Origin: Methanomethylovorans sp041447285
GTDB lineage: Archaea; Halobacteriota; Methanosarcinia; Methanosarcinales; Methanosarcinaceae
DNA: 64,000 nt
NCBI RefSeq assembly: GCF_041447285.1
Contig: NZ_JBGMEB010000009.1
Coordinates: 62,001 to 126,000, forward strand
Reading direction: 5' to 3'
Shown: piece after piece, positions 8,267 through 16,642 of the stretch
How positions within the stretch are numbered: the first letter of the stretch is position 1
Layout: each line of letters opens with the position of its first letter
Program-made: the position numbers and the translations under genes
The notes under the pieces: model-generated
Told to the model about the DNA's origin: nothing
The model's database searches: none
What the model saw: the letters and a program-made list of their open reading frames with translations, nothing else

Positions 8267-9946
8267 CTATAGTTGTATGTATTTAAGGATATCAGTACCC
8301 ACACTTGTTTTACTGATTAGTTCCTGAGCGTCCATATAAGGCCTTTCCCTGAATATCTTCGCTGCCATTACCTTACCCAGACCAGGAACTCTTTGTAAAA
8401 GATCCAGTTCTGCGTTGTTAATATCAATTGGGTAGGGTATTGCAGTAATAGAACGGAAACCATGATCAACTACAGTTACGTCCATGTACTGCCCAATTCC
8501 TAGATTTGAGGGAAGACCAATAAGTAAAGGATAAGAACCCATTTGGCGTCCGAAAGTTGTATTTCCGTCATTTACTTCCAGTAACACATTTCGAAGGATT
8601 GTCCCTGCAGGAACCAGTTTGCGCAGCATAGGAAGATCGATCTCCTTCCTCACTTTCTCCTTATATCGCAGGAATTCTTTCTTATGCTTAGCAACTGCCG
8701 CATCATTCCCAAACATTGGAGTTCCCTCAAAAGCCATAACCTGCCTGATATTGATTCGGCGAAGCAACAATCCAGAATCAAGTACCTTTTTTAGAAAATC
8801 ATAATTGAGTCTGAAAGTTTCTTTTGTTTCCCCCATCAGCCCATGCACGAAATTAAGACCCGGAAGAAGTTCAGGCATACCACTTGCCCCTCTTTTTGCT
8901 CCTATTTTATTAATAAGTTCTATAGCACTGAACATCTCATCCGGTGATACCTTAAGGCCATTTCTTTTTATCACTCCAGGGTCAGCACTTTCCATACCCA
9001 TGGCAGCTACATCCCCTGATGTGTGATATTTGACGATAGTACTCAGTATCTGCCTGCTCTCCTCGGGGAAAGCAGCTATTGTTGCAGGATTTGCATTATC
9101 CATGTGCAATACCTGAAGATCAGGTGCTACCTGCCTTATTCCCATATAAAGAGATTCAATTGCTTCGGGATTTGGAACAGGTAAGTCTCCCCCCTTATCG
9201 TTTGACTGGTAAGATAATAGATCAGGTTGTCTTCCAATGCGAAAATGCCGTGAACCTTCTTGATACAGGGCCTGAACCTCGAGAATTACATCATCCACAG
9301 GCCGATGAGCCGGCTTTCCATAGAAAGGCTCCGTACAGAAAGAACAATGCTTTTTACGCCCACAACCCCTGTAAGTCTCAAGCTCGCACATCACATTTGG
9401 ATAATCCGGATGCTGCCGGATAATGAAAGCTCCTTTAGTTCCCCATCTTCCGATCTCCTGAACTGACCTTAAACGTTCTATTACATTTGCAGGATCAGTT
9501 AACTTCCCATCCCTGACCAGATCATATACAAATGCCTCTACATCTGCCCTACAACAAAAGGCATTTCCCAACCCGGATAGAATAGATGCCTTTTTCCCAC
9601 CTTCCGAACTAAAACCCAATCTTATAGGTCCACCTATTACTACCTCGCCTGTTACAGTTCGGATAATACTATGCAATTCCTGTAAGTTTATGGGTGTGGA
9701 GCGAAGGTACTTCCCTGGTACGGTCATCCCGGCAATGACTACAACAAGATCTGCTTCCTTGATGATCTTTTCATGATATTTGGGGTTGATCCTTATGCTA
9801 TCAATAGCCGAATAGAATATATCCTGCGTATGAATTCCCTGCTCCCTCATTGCTCCTGCAAGATACCTGATATAGGGAGAAATATAAGGAGGAACGCCAA
9901 AACAGGCTGGTTCATCCACATAACCATCAATAATAAGTGCTTTCAT
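8267..9946 (-). CDS. Radical SAM enzyme with C-terminal helix-hairpin-helix (COG1031 type)
   Basis: 559 residues. The N-terminal ~180 residues resemble a cobalamin-binding-like Rossmann domain (MKALIIDGYVDEPACFGVPP). A radical SAM core follows with a cysteine cluster in ELETYRGCGRKKHCSFCTEP (CxxxxHCSFC spacing). A TRAM-like segment and two HhH motifs (LLQRVPGLGKVMAAKIF) close the protein. This domain order matches the archaeal family of radical SAM proteins with HhH motifs, whose substrate is not known to me; nucleic-acid modification is suggested by the HhH. It is convergent with the flippase gene, with only 12 bp between stops. Confidence 0.85.
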   Translation of the reverse strand: MKALIIDGYVDEPACFGVPPYISPYIRYLAGAMREQGIHTQDIFYSAIDSIRINPKYHEKIIKEADLVVVIAGMTVPGKYLRSTPINLQELHSIIRTVTGEVVIGGPIRLGFSSEGGKKASILSGLGNAFCCRADVEAFVYDLVRDGKLTDPANVIERLRSVQEIGRWGTKGAFIIRQHPDYPNVMCELETYRGCGRKKHCSFCTEPFYGKPAHRPVDDVILEVQALYQEGSRHFRIGRQPDLLSYQSNDKGGDLPVPNPEAIESLYMGIRQVAPDLQVLHMDNANPATIAAFPEESRQILSTIVKYHTSGDVAAMGMESADPGVIKRNGLKVSPDEMFSAIELINKIGAKRGASGMPELLPGLNFVHGLMGETKETFRLNYDFLKKVLDSGLLLRRINIRQVMAFEGTPMFGNDAAVAKHKKEFLRYKEKVRKEIDLPMLRKLVPAGTILRNVLLEVNDGNTTFGRQMGSYPLLIGLPSNLGIGQYMDVTVVDHGFRSITAIPYPIDINNAELDLLQRVPGLGKVMAAKIFRERPYMDAQELISKTSVGTDILKYIQL

Positions 9947-10076
9947 TATTCCTCGGAAGACATTTATTGGGGATTTGTGTCCACATCAAAATTATCATGC
10001 ATAAACCTGGTTGCCTATTTATATATCTTGCACATAAACCTACTCACTTTGTAACCCAATACCATGAGGTTATCAT

Positions 10077-11738
10077 ATGAGAAGCGATAAGACCAAAAAA
10101 GGAATTGAACGTGCACCAAACCGTTCTCTGCTCAGGGCAACAGGCCTGACAGATGCCGAAATGGAAAGACCATTCATTGCAGTGGTCAACTCATGGACCG
10201 AACTGATACCAGGACACATTCATCTGGACAAGTTATCAGAAGCAGTAAAGGCCGGCATCAGAAGTGCAGGAGGAGTTCCTTTTGAGTTTCACACCATCGG
10301 TATCTGCGATGGGATAGCAATGGGTCACGAAGGGATGAAATATTCCCTTCCAAGCCGTGAAGCTATCGAAGATTCCATTGAACTTGTGCTCCAGGGACAC
10401 CAGCTGGATGCAATGGTCATGATAACGGCATGTGACAAAATAACCCCTGGACATCTAATGGCTGCTGGAAGACTTGATATCCCCACCATTGTTGTGACCG
10501 GTGGTCCAATGATGCCAGGATTCGTGGATGACGAGTACAGAGACCTAATATCTGTCTTTGAAGGAGTAGGAGCATGTCGCTCAGAGAAAATGGCTGATGA
10601 TAAGCTCCAGCAACTTGAGGAATGTGCATGTTCAGGAGCAGGATCATGTGCAGGAATGTATACAGCCAACACAATGGCATGCATGACCGAAGCCCTTGGC
10701 CTTAGCCTTCCAGGTTGTGCCACAGCACACGCAGTAGATGCGAAGAAGATACGTCTGGCTAAATCCTCCGGTGAGCGTATAGTAGCAATGGTCAAGGAAG
10801 GGCTCACTGCCCGCAAGATAATCACTATGGAAGCCTTTGAGAATGCTATAATGGTTGATATGGCAATAGGAGGAAGCACAAATACCACATTGCATTTGCC
10901 TGCCATTGCACATGCTTTTGGAATGCAGCTGACACTAGATTCATTTGATAAGCTTAGTCGCACTACGCCACACATTACATCTCTGAAGCCCGGAGGCATA
11001 AACTACATGCTGGACTTTGACAGGGCGGGGGGCATACAGGCTATCATGCAAAAGCTTAGACCAAAATTACATCTTGACCAGATGACAGTTACAGGAAAAA
11101 CTGTTGGTGAGAACCTGGATGGCTTTGTAGTCCTTAATCCAAAGATGAATGCACAGGTCATTAAGACACTTGACTCACCCTTCCATGAAGAGGGTGGAAT
11201 TGCAGTACTTAAAGGAAGTCTTGCACCGGATGGTTCAGTGGTCAAACAGGCTGCAGTCAGTCCAAAGATGCTAAAACACAGCGGTCCTGCAAAGGTCTTT
11301 GACAGTGAGGAAACTGCAATGTCAGCCATCATGGCTGGTAAAATAAAAGCTGGCGATGTCGTAGTAATTCGCTATGAAGGACCAAAGGGTGGCCCGGGAA
11401 TGAGGGAAATGCTTTCCCCTACATCTGCAATTGCAGGAATGGGACTCATAGAATCAGTAGCTCTTGTTACTGATGGCAGATTCTCTGGTGGTACACGTGG
11501 CCCATGTATCGGTCATATATCTCCTGAAGCGCAGGAAGGTGGACCCATAGCGCTAGTGCAGGACGGAGACATTATAGAAATAGACATCCCTGCAAGAAAA
11601 CTTGACCTCAAAGTATCCCAGGAAGAACTGGCAAAAAGAAAAGCTATGTTCAAAGCTCCTGAGAAGAAAGTCACTGGCTACCTCGCAAGATACAGAAAAC
11701 TTGTTAGCTCGGCCAGCAAAGGTGCTATTTTTGAATGA
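10077..11738 (+). CDS. ilvD: Dihydroxy-acid dehydratase
   Basis: 553 residues, full length for IlvD, which dehydrates 2,3-dihydroxy-isovalerate and -methylvalerate in valine/isoleucine synthesis. Recognisable motifs are ACDKITPGHLMAAGRLDIP and CACSGAGSCAGMYTANTMAC, whose cysteines bind the Fe-S cluster, and the C-terminal VTDGRFSGGTRGPCIGHISP. GAGGT 9 nt upstream supports the ATG at 10077. The gene stands alone, with a terminator just after it. Confidence 0.97.
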   Translation: MRSDKTKKGIERAPNRSLLRATGLTDAEMERPFIAVVNSWTELIPGHIHLDKLSEAVKAGIRSAGGVPFEFHTIGICDGIAMGHEGMKYSLPSREAIEDSIELVLQGHQLDAMVMITACDKITPGHLMAAGRLDIPTIVVTGGPMMPGFVDDEYRDLISVFEGVGACRSEKMADDKLQQLEECACSGAGSCAGMYTANTMACMTEALGLSLPGCATAHAVDAKKIRLAKSSGERIVAMVKEGLTARKIITMEAFENAIMVDMAIGGSTNTTLHLPAIAHAFGMQLTLDSFDKLSRTTPHITSLKPGGINYMLDFDRAGGIQAIMQKLRPKLHLDQMTVTGKTVGENLDGFVVLNPKMNAQVIKTLDSPFHEEGGIAVLKGSLAPDGSVVKQAAVSPKMLKHSGPAKVFDSEETAMSAIMAGKIKAGDVVVIRYEGPKGGPGMREMLSPTSAIAGMGLIESVALVTDGRFSGGTRGPCIGHISPEAQEGGPIALVQDGDIIEIDIPARKLDLKVSQEELAKRKAMFKAPEKKVTGYLARYRKLVSSASKGAIFE

Positions 11739-11739
11739 T

Positions 11740-11774
11740 GTGCGGGATTTAACCTGCACTATAATCTATTTTTT
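11740..11774 (+). terminator. ilvD terminator
   Basis: GTGCGGG (11740-11746) pairs with CCTGCAC (11753-11759), including one G-U, around a 6-nt loop starting 2 nt after the stop codon. A T-run follows at 11769-11774. Confidence 0.7.
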
Positions 11775-11874
11775 ATTCCTTGTAATATTGTACATTCGAA
11801 TTCTCATATGAATATAAAAAATCACTCCTGAGCCTAGTGTTCCATACGACAGCCTGGCTTTTAATTATCTATTT

Positions 11875-12756
11875 TCAAGATTCAAGAAGCCTCATCGATA
11901 TAAAAACCAGCAGCCCAAGTGTTGCACCCAAATAAATCCAGCGGATATATTTTCTTCCTAAATCCTTATTTCCTGGGTCCTTATTATCATTAGATTCCAA
12001 TAATCTCAAAGATGAATAAGCAATAGAAGCATCCATTATTGCGATTGGAACCAAATAAATGACATGTAACCACCGTAGTATAAAAGGAATAGATGTCAGC
12101 AGAACAACAAAAAAGAAAATGTAACAGCTAGTTTGGATAGCAACTTGTTTTCCATATTTTATTGCCAGTGAATTAGAATTGATAAGAAGATCGCCTTGTA
12201 CATCCATTGCATCGGCAGCAATTTCTTCTCCCAGATCTATTAATGCGGCAATTAAGCCAAAAATCCAGACAATATTATTAAAGGGCAATCCGACAGATAC
12301 ACCACCATAAATAAAGGTCATCCCGACAGAAAAACTAACCATTAAATTTCCAGGCAACCCGCTCTTTTTATATGTTCTGTTATAGAGAAATCCAACAATC
12401 AATAAAATAAAAGAGACTAATAACACTATAACACTAATCAAATAACTCAGGATGATACCACATAGCATGAGAATTATAGATAGCAACAGAGCTTCTGATG
12501 GAGTAACAGCATTTGAAGGGATTGGCCGATGAGGTGCATTGAGTTTATCCGTCTCAACATCAAAATAGTCATTTAATACCAATATTGAAGCTGAAATAAG
12601 AAATACTGAAAAAAAACCAAATGTGGTTTCTGAAAAGGATGCAAATCTTCCCAATGCTAAAATTTGCCCCATTACTACGCATACTCCGGCAGAGAATGGA
12701 AGTTCAAATCTTAGCAACCTTAGGAGCCCTTGTAGTTTTATGTGACTACGGGACAT
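11875..12756 (-). CDS. UbiA-family prenyltransferase, probable digeranylgeranylglyceryl phosphate synthase
   Basis: 293 residues with about eight transmembrane helices and the two Asp-rich UbiA motifs, NDYFDVETD near 62-70 and DAMDVQGD near 184-191. In archaea this type adds the second geranylgeranyl chain to geranylgeranylglyceryl phosphate, making the diether membrane lipid backbone. Other UbiA enzymes, such as quinone or heme prenyltransferases, are possible, but the LNAPHRPIPSNAV segment after the first motif fits the archaeal lipid branch. The gene is convergent with ilvD. Confidence 0.8.
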   Translation of the reverse strand: MSRSHIKLQGLLRLLRFELPFSAGVCVVMGQILALGRFASFSETTFGFFSVFLISASILVLNDYFDVETDKLNAPHRPIPSNAVTPSEALLLSIILMLCGIILSYLISVIVLLVSFILLIVGFLYNRTYKKSGLPGNLMVSFSVGMTFIYGGVSVGLPFNNIVWIFGLIAALIDLGEEIAADAMDVQGDLLINSNSLAIKYGKQVAIQTSCYIFFFVVLLTSIPFILRWLHVIYLVPIAIMDASIAYSSLRLLESNDNKDPGNKDLGRKYIRWIYLGATLGLLVFISMRLLES

Positions 12757-13032
12757 ATTTAGCTCTTTTTTTGATTTATATGTGCTAATTTAAAAATTAA
12801 CATTAAAGATGGAGTACCCTGTTATAAATTACTATCTATAGGGCTCTCTTGAAAATAATCGGAGTTATGATTTACATTGTGGAGTACCATAAACGCCAAG
12901 TAGAGAAGCACGATAAGTAGACACAATAAATATATAAATTGACAAATGTATGAATGTATAACTAAGAACAGATACATGTGAAGTATCTTTTTGCTTTACA
13001 GTCATCAAAACAGCAGATAAGGAAGATAATAA
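12757..13032. promoter_or_regulatory. Divergent promoter region between prenyltransferase and Hpt genes
   Basis: An AT-rich spacer with TATA-like AATAAATATATAAATT at about 12926-12941. A small hairpin, AGATAC (12970-12975) with GTATCT (12983-12988), runs into TTTTT and lies in the putative leader of the Hpt gene, where it could attenuate transcription. No gene seen. Confidence 0.35.
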
Positions 13033-13416
13033 ATGGAAAAAACACAAATTGAAGAAGCATCTTTGATTCTGGAGACACATCCAGAACCATTGATATTTGA
13101 CAAAGAAGGCCTTTTTAAAAGAACCATGGATGATGAGAATTTTGCTAGACATTTGATAGCAATTTATCTGATAGAAATGTCAGAATGCCTGAAAGAGTTA
13201 AGCATGTACGTGGAAAGAAGGGATTTTAACAATATCAGTTCTTATGCACATAATATAAAAGGAGCTTCAGCCAATATTGGTGGTATGGCTTTGAGCAGCT
13301 CTGCTGCAAAAATGGAGAAAGCTGCAATTGAATGCGAATATAATAAGATTGTTAGCATCATGCCAGATATTGAAAAGCAGTTCGATCTCTTAACTGATCG
13401 CATCAAAGAGGTATGA
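13033..13416 (+). CDS. Hpt (histidine phosphotransfer) domain protein
   Basis: 127 residues carrying a single Hpt four-helix domain with the phospho-accepting histidine in SYAHNIKGASANIGG (HxxKG signature). It relays phosphoryl groups between a hybrid kinase and a response regulator. An AAGGAAG Shine-Dalgarno precedes the ATG. Its stop codon is followed after 1 nt by the response-regulator ATG, so the two are translationally coupled partners. The N-terminal 30 residues before the Hpt domain have no match I know. Confidence 0.9.
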   Translation: MEKTQIEEASLILETHPEPLIFDKEGLFKRTMDDENFARHLIAIYLIEMSECLKELSMYVERRDFNNISSYAHNIKGASANIGGMALSSSAAKMEKAAIECEYNKIVSIMPDIEKQFDLLTDRIKEV

Positions 13417-13417
13417 A

Positions 13418-14035
13418 ATGAAAATACTAATCGCAGACGATGGGCTTACCTCACGCACTATGCTGCAGGCAGTTATCAATAAGTGGGGTTATGAGGCTAT
13501 TACCGCAGCCGATGGAAATGAAGCATGGGCCATCATGCAAAAAGATAATGCTCCAAGGCTATTGATACTGGACTGGATGATGCCTGGAATGAACGGTCCG
13601 GAGCTTTGCAGGAAACTACGTTCAAAAAGAGCACGTGAAGCTTTTTACATAATCCTTTTGACATCAAAGAATAATCCAAAGGATATCGCCGAAGGTTTGG
13701 AAGCTGGAGCAGATGACTACATACCGAAACCATTTGATAATTATGAACTTCAGGCCCGAATCAATGCCGGTATTAGAATGCTTACATATAAAGAAGAAAT
13801 ACTGGAACCTGAAAAAAATAAGCGTGCACTTGATGAAATCAATAAAATATGCCTGGAAATGAGTCAACCTTTGAAATCAGTTCTTGGTTGGTCTGAGATC
13901 CTCCTTATGGATCTGCCTGAAAGTGATTCAAATTATCAAGCCCTAAAAACTATTAAGGAAGGGGTAGAAAGAATTGGAAACCTCACCCGAAGAATCGGGC
14001 ATATCTCAAATATGAATCAAAAGAAGAGTCTGTAG
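13418..14035 (+). CDS. Response regulator with degenerate histidine-kinase-like dimerisation tail
   Basis: 205 residues. The REC domain (1-120) has the acidic pair ADDG, phospho-acceptor Asp in LLILDWMMPGMNG, Thr in LLTSK and Lys in PKPFD. The remaining 85 residues resemble a HisKA dimerisation helix (ICLEMSQPLKSVLGWSEILL), but the residue where the H of an HELxQPL-type box would be is Leu. There is no ATPase domain. It may therefore act as a dimerising, output-less regulator or phosphate sink that receives phosphate from the Hpt protein. The start is coupled to hpt. Confidence 0.85.
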   Translation: MKILIADDGLTSRTMLQAVINKWGYEAITAADGNEAWAIMQKDNAPRLLILDWMMPGMNGPELCRKLRSKRAREAFYIILLTSKNNPKDIAEGLEAGADDYIPKPFDNYELQARINAGIRMLTYKEEILEPEKNKRALDEINKICLEMSQPLKSVLGWSEILLMDLPESDSNYQALKTIKEGVERIGNLTRRIGHISNMNQKKSL

Positions 14036-14082
14036 AAACATAGCATGATAATTTATGTGCGGAAAGAGCAATAGATATCACA

Positions 14083-14247
14083 ATGGAACTGATAGGGATC
14101 TGCAGTATCTGCGGCACGGCCGGAAAAATGTATACTTGCACCTTTTGTGGAAAAAATGTATGTGCAAGATGCCTTGATAGCAAAAGAGGCATATGTATTC
14201 AATGTGCAGGTGCTAGACTTTCCGGATCTGACATAAATTATAGATGA
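14083..14247 (+). CDS. 54-residue zinc-ribbon-like microprotein
   Basis: The ORF encodes eight cysteines arranged as four CxxC knuckles (CSICG, CTFCG, CARC, CIQC) plus basic residues. The pattern suits binding of two zinc ions, as in treble-clef, HIT-type or B-box-like fingers. No Shine-Dalgarno is evident. It follows the Hpt/response-regulator pair by 47 bp on the same strand and may be read from that transcript. Protein partners are unknown. Confidence 0.65.
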   Translation: MELIGICSICGTAGKMYTCTFCGKNVCARCLDSKRGICIQCAGARLSGSDINYR

Positions 14248-14264
14248 ACTCAAATATCCTGACA

Positions 14265-15671
14265 TTAAGGCCTGAGCAGATATTCTACCCCATCTTCGAC
14301 TTCTACCAGCAAAGAGCGATTTGAGATCATAAGATTTATCTGTGCATCGATTTCTTCTGCGGTGAACTTCTTGGACACAAGTCCTTTGATGATGGACCTT
14401 TTAATCCGAGCGCCATGAGGCAAGTACATGAGAATATTGCCTTGAAGGCGTTCGTTCTGGGACATATTGTTTGTATTGACCCTAGAACTATCATTATTCT
14501 GAACCTGTGACTGGGGAGTAGCAGATCCAAAAGGAAACTGAGGATGGACTTCCTTCTGCACAAAGGATGGAGGCTGCATTTGGATTCCTTCAGCTGACAG
14601 ATTTGTAGCAGCAAATGAAGGCATTTGCATATCGTTGTCTGTCGAAGGTACAGACATGGCAGGAAGCATCTCAAAAGGTGATGGGGCAGAATGCCCTCCA
14701 GCTTCTGAAAGCTCTGGCATAACAAAAGAAGGAGTGGAAACAGCAGGAACTTCAGGAGAAGCTACAGTAAAAGGACTCGTAGCTGGAGTGGAAACTTCAG
14801 ATAATTCAGGCATAACAAAAGAAGGAGTGGAAACAGCAGGAACTTCAGGAGAAGCTACAGTGAAAGGACTCGTAGCTGGAGTGGAAACTTCAGATAATTC
14901 AGGCATAACAAAAGAAGGAGTGGAAACAGCAGGAACTTCAGGAGAAGCTACAGTGAAAGGACTCGTAGCCGGAGTGGAAACTTCAGATAGCTCAGGCATA
15001 ACAAACGAAGGAGAGGGATAATTAACTGAGGAAGAGAGACACTCCTTACTCTGAATTGCCGCATCAGAGGCTATTACTGTCGAGCTGGTATACTTTTCGA
15101 TTGCATCTGCCAGACCAGCTACCTGTTCTTCTTGTATTCCAACGTTTACAACACTGCGGAACGGCGCATTATGTACTTCATCACCATGAACAGGCAGAAC
15201 CTTATCAGTATCTTGACCAAATAGATTGACCTGAATATCTGCAACATCGCTAAAAGCAGCTACATTGACTTCATTTGCATTGCCAGGAACTTCAGTGCAT
15301 ATTGCACTATTGACCGAAGCATTTAATGAAGCTGGGGTACTGGAAACCTCCACAACATTTTCTGCAGGCATGAATGCCGGAGAAGTTATAGGAGAAGCAT
15401 TCAAAGACTCGTGATTACTTGTTCCAGTGGACTGAAGCTGTACACCCGAGAACTTATGTTCAATCGAAACGAGCCTTGAAGAAATGGATTGTATTTCATG
15501 CTGCAAATCCTCTATATCTCCCGCCAGGCTCTCGTAAGTACTATCTGAAGAGGAGGTGATTCCTTTTAGGAGTTCACCTTCAATCAGTTTCCTTATGAAT
15601 AGGCTCTTGTTCTCTACCTGGTTCAGTTTATCAAAAAGAGCATCAGACATGCTGATGGTTAATCTTTTCAT
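14265..15671 (-). CDS. RHH / repeat linker / winged-helix protein
   Basis: About 468 residues. The first 40 (MKRLTISMSDALFDKLN...) resemble a ribbon-helix-helix DNA-binding domain, followed by a short coiled-coil. A long low-complexity Ser/Pro/Val linker contains three tandem 31-residue repeats (PSFVMPELSEVSTPATSPFT...), encoded by 93-bp DNA repeats. The last ~60 residues (YLPHGARIKRSIIKGLVSKK...) look like a winged helix. The ATG at 15671 is chosen over the GTG before it. Two DNA-binding-like ends joined by a flexible spacer suggest a chromatin or transcription factor; this is inference. The layout resembles the gene at 61135. Confidence 0.7.
   Translation of the reverse strand: MKRLTISMSDALFDKLNQVENKSLFIRKLIEGELLKGITSSSDSTYESLAGDIEDLQHEIQSISSRLVSIEHKFSGVQLQSTGTSNHESLNASPITSPAFMPAENVVEVSSTPASLNASVNSAICTEVPGNANEVNVAAFSDVADIQVNLFGQDTDKVLPVHGDEVHNAPFRSVVNVGIQEEQVAGLADAIEKYTSSTVIASDAAIQSKECLSSSVNYPSPSFVMPELSEVSTPATSPFTVASPEVPAVSTPSFVMPELSEVSTPATSPFTVASPEVPAVSTPSFVMPELSEVSTPATSPFTVASPEVPAVSTPSFVMPELSEAGGHSAPSPFEMLPAMSVPSTDNDMQMPSFAATNLSAEGIQMQPPSFVQKEVHPQFPFGSATPQSQVQNNDSSRVNTNNMSQNERLQGNILMYLPHGARIKRSIIKGLVSKKFTAEEIDAQINLMISNRSLLVEVEDGVEYLLRP
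14716..14994 (-). repeat. Three tandem 93-bp in-frame repeats
   Basis: Units begin at 14716, 14809 and 14902, with a partial fourth unit from 14995. They differ at only a few positions, so the array is young or homogenised. Each unit encodes 31 residues of the linker of the RHH/winged-helix protein. Confidence 0.9.
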
Positions 15672-15873
15672 CACACCGTCTCTAATATATTTATCAAATT
15701 ATACTTATTTACGTACTAATACTAGATATATATTTTGGATTTGGAACCCAAAAGAAGTAAATAGAGGATAATCTCGAGAGTAAAGAGAGTATATTTTTGA
15801 AACTGAAAAAAGCAGAATAAAAGAATAGTGAAACAAAAAATATTTAATCAGGATGGAAAAGCCGTTGTAGATC

Positions 15874-16638
15874 TTACATTTTAGATTTACACTGTGAACA
15901 GACTCTTCCTTTTGTGGTAGATATAAAAGCATGTTTTGCAGCTAAATTGCCGCACCTTGGACAAAGTTCTGCGGTTTTTAATATCTTTTCCACAGCCTGC
16001 AGATCAGCTTCATAGATATGAGTATCCCATCCCGTAGCCATCAATGACTCGATCCTATAAGGCAAGTTCTTTTCCCTGAAGACTTTTTTGATACCTTCTA
16101 CGATAGCAGGCAGGTTTGCAGGGAATCCGCCAAAAGCATCCCATGAACGGTAGAGAATGTATAGGCGAACATCAGTTTCATTAAGTAATTCAAGCTTGTA
16201 AGCTATCCAGCATGGCTGATCCTCAAATTTTGGGATGTGAACTTCATTCTCCCATAGTACTCCAACATGCCTTCTTGAGCCAATCCGGAGATTATTGACA
16301 TTCTCAGAAAGAGTATTATAAGCTTTTTTACCATAACGGAAAAGCTGCTTTGCATAGCAATAATCGAACTTCCTTCTATCTTCATCCGGAAGTGATACAT
16401 ACCAATCCGCATATTCTTCAGTAAGCTCTTCCTTATACTTTCTGATGAGATTTTCTCCAAATGGCACAAAAGAGTTTACCTGATCCACATCCACATTGTT
16501 TATGACAACAGTAGCATGTAATCTGCGGGTAAGCGTATTATAATCCGGTTTGTGATCTTCCCCATTCGTGTAAATTTCATATATCAGCCGTGACCAGGCC
16601 GAAGCTATAGTATCAGCTTCTATTAGCACTGCTTTCAT
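15874..16638 (-). CDS. Archaeal thymidylate synthase-like protein with C-terminal zinc ribbon
   Basis: 254 residues. The ThyA-like core shows the catalytic-Cys region EDQPCWIAYKLEL, then the nucleotide-binding signature YRSWDAFGGFPANL (compare YqRSxDxxxGxPfN). The last 30 residues form a CPRC...CSQC zinc ribbon. Archaeal ThyA-like enzymes of this size make dTMP from dUMP or hydroxymethylate pyrimidine nucleotides with tetrahydropterin cofactors; I cannot tell which. The start lies 4 nt after the MtxX stop, within overlapping ribosome-binding sequence, so the genes form an operon. Confidence 0.8.
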   Translation of the reverse strand: MKAVLIEADTIASAWSRLIYEIYTNGEDHKPDYNTLTRRLHATVVINNVDVDQVNSFVPFGENLIRKYKEELTEEYADWYVSLPDEDRRKFDYCYAKQLFRYGKKAYNTLSENVNNLRIGSRRHVGVLWENEVHIPKFEDQPCWIAYKLELLNETDVRLYILYRSWDAFGGFPANLPAIVEGIKKVFREKNLPYRIESLMATGWDTHIYEADLQAVEKILKTAELCPRCGNLAAKHAFISTTKGRVCSQCKSKM

Positions 16639-16642
16639 CGTT

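Noticed and set aside
10325..10999. 224-codon open frame antisense to ilvD
   Set aside because: It is a shadow of the ilvD reading frame with a low-information, Ser/Pro-rich translation and no ribosome-binding site. ilvD on the other strand is unmistakable.
12865..13152. 95-codon minus-strand frame over the Hpt promoter and start
   Set aside because: It overlaps the promoter and the well-supported Hpt start on the other strand, and its translation has no recognisable features.
14716..15013. CRISPR array
   Set aside because: The 93-bp units are directly adjacent without unique spacers and are in-frame coding repeats.
14635..15021. 128-codon frame on the plus strand across the 93-bp repeats
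   Set aside because: It arises because the repeat length is a multiple of three, so an open frame is repeated on both strands. The minus-strand protein has folded ends and a proper start.
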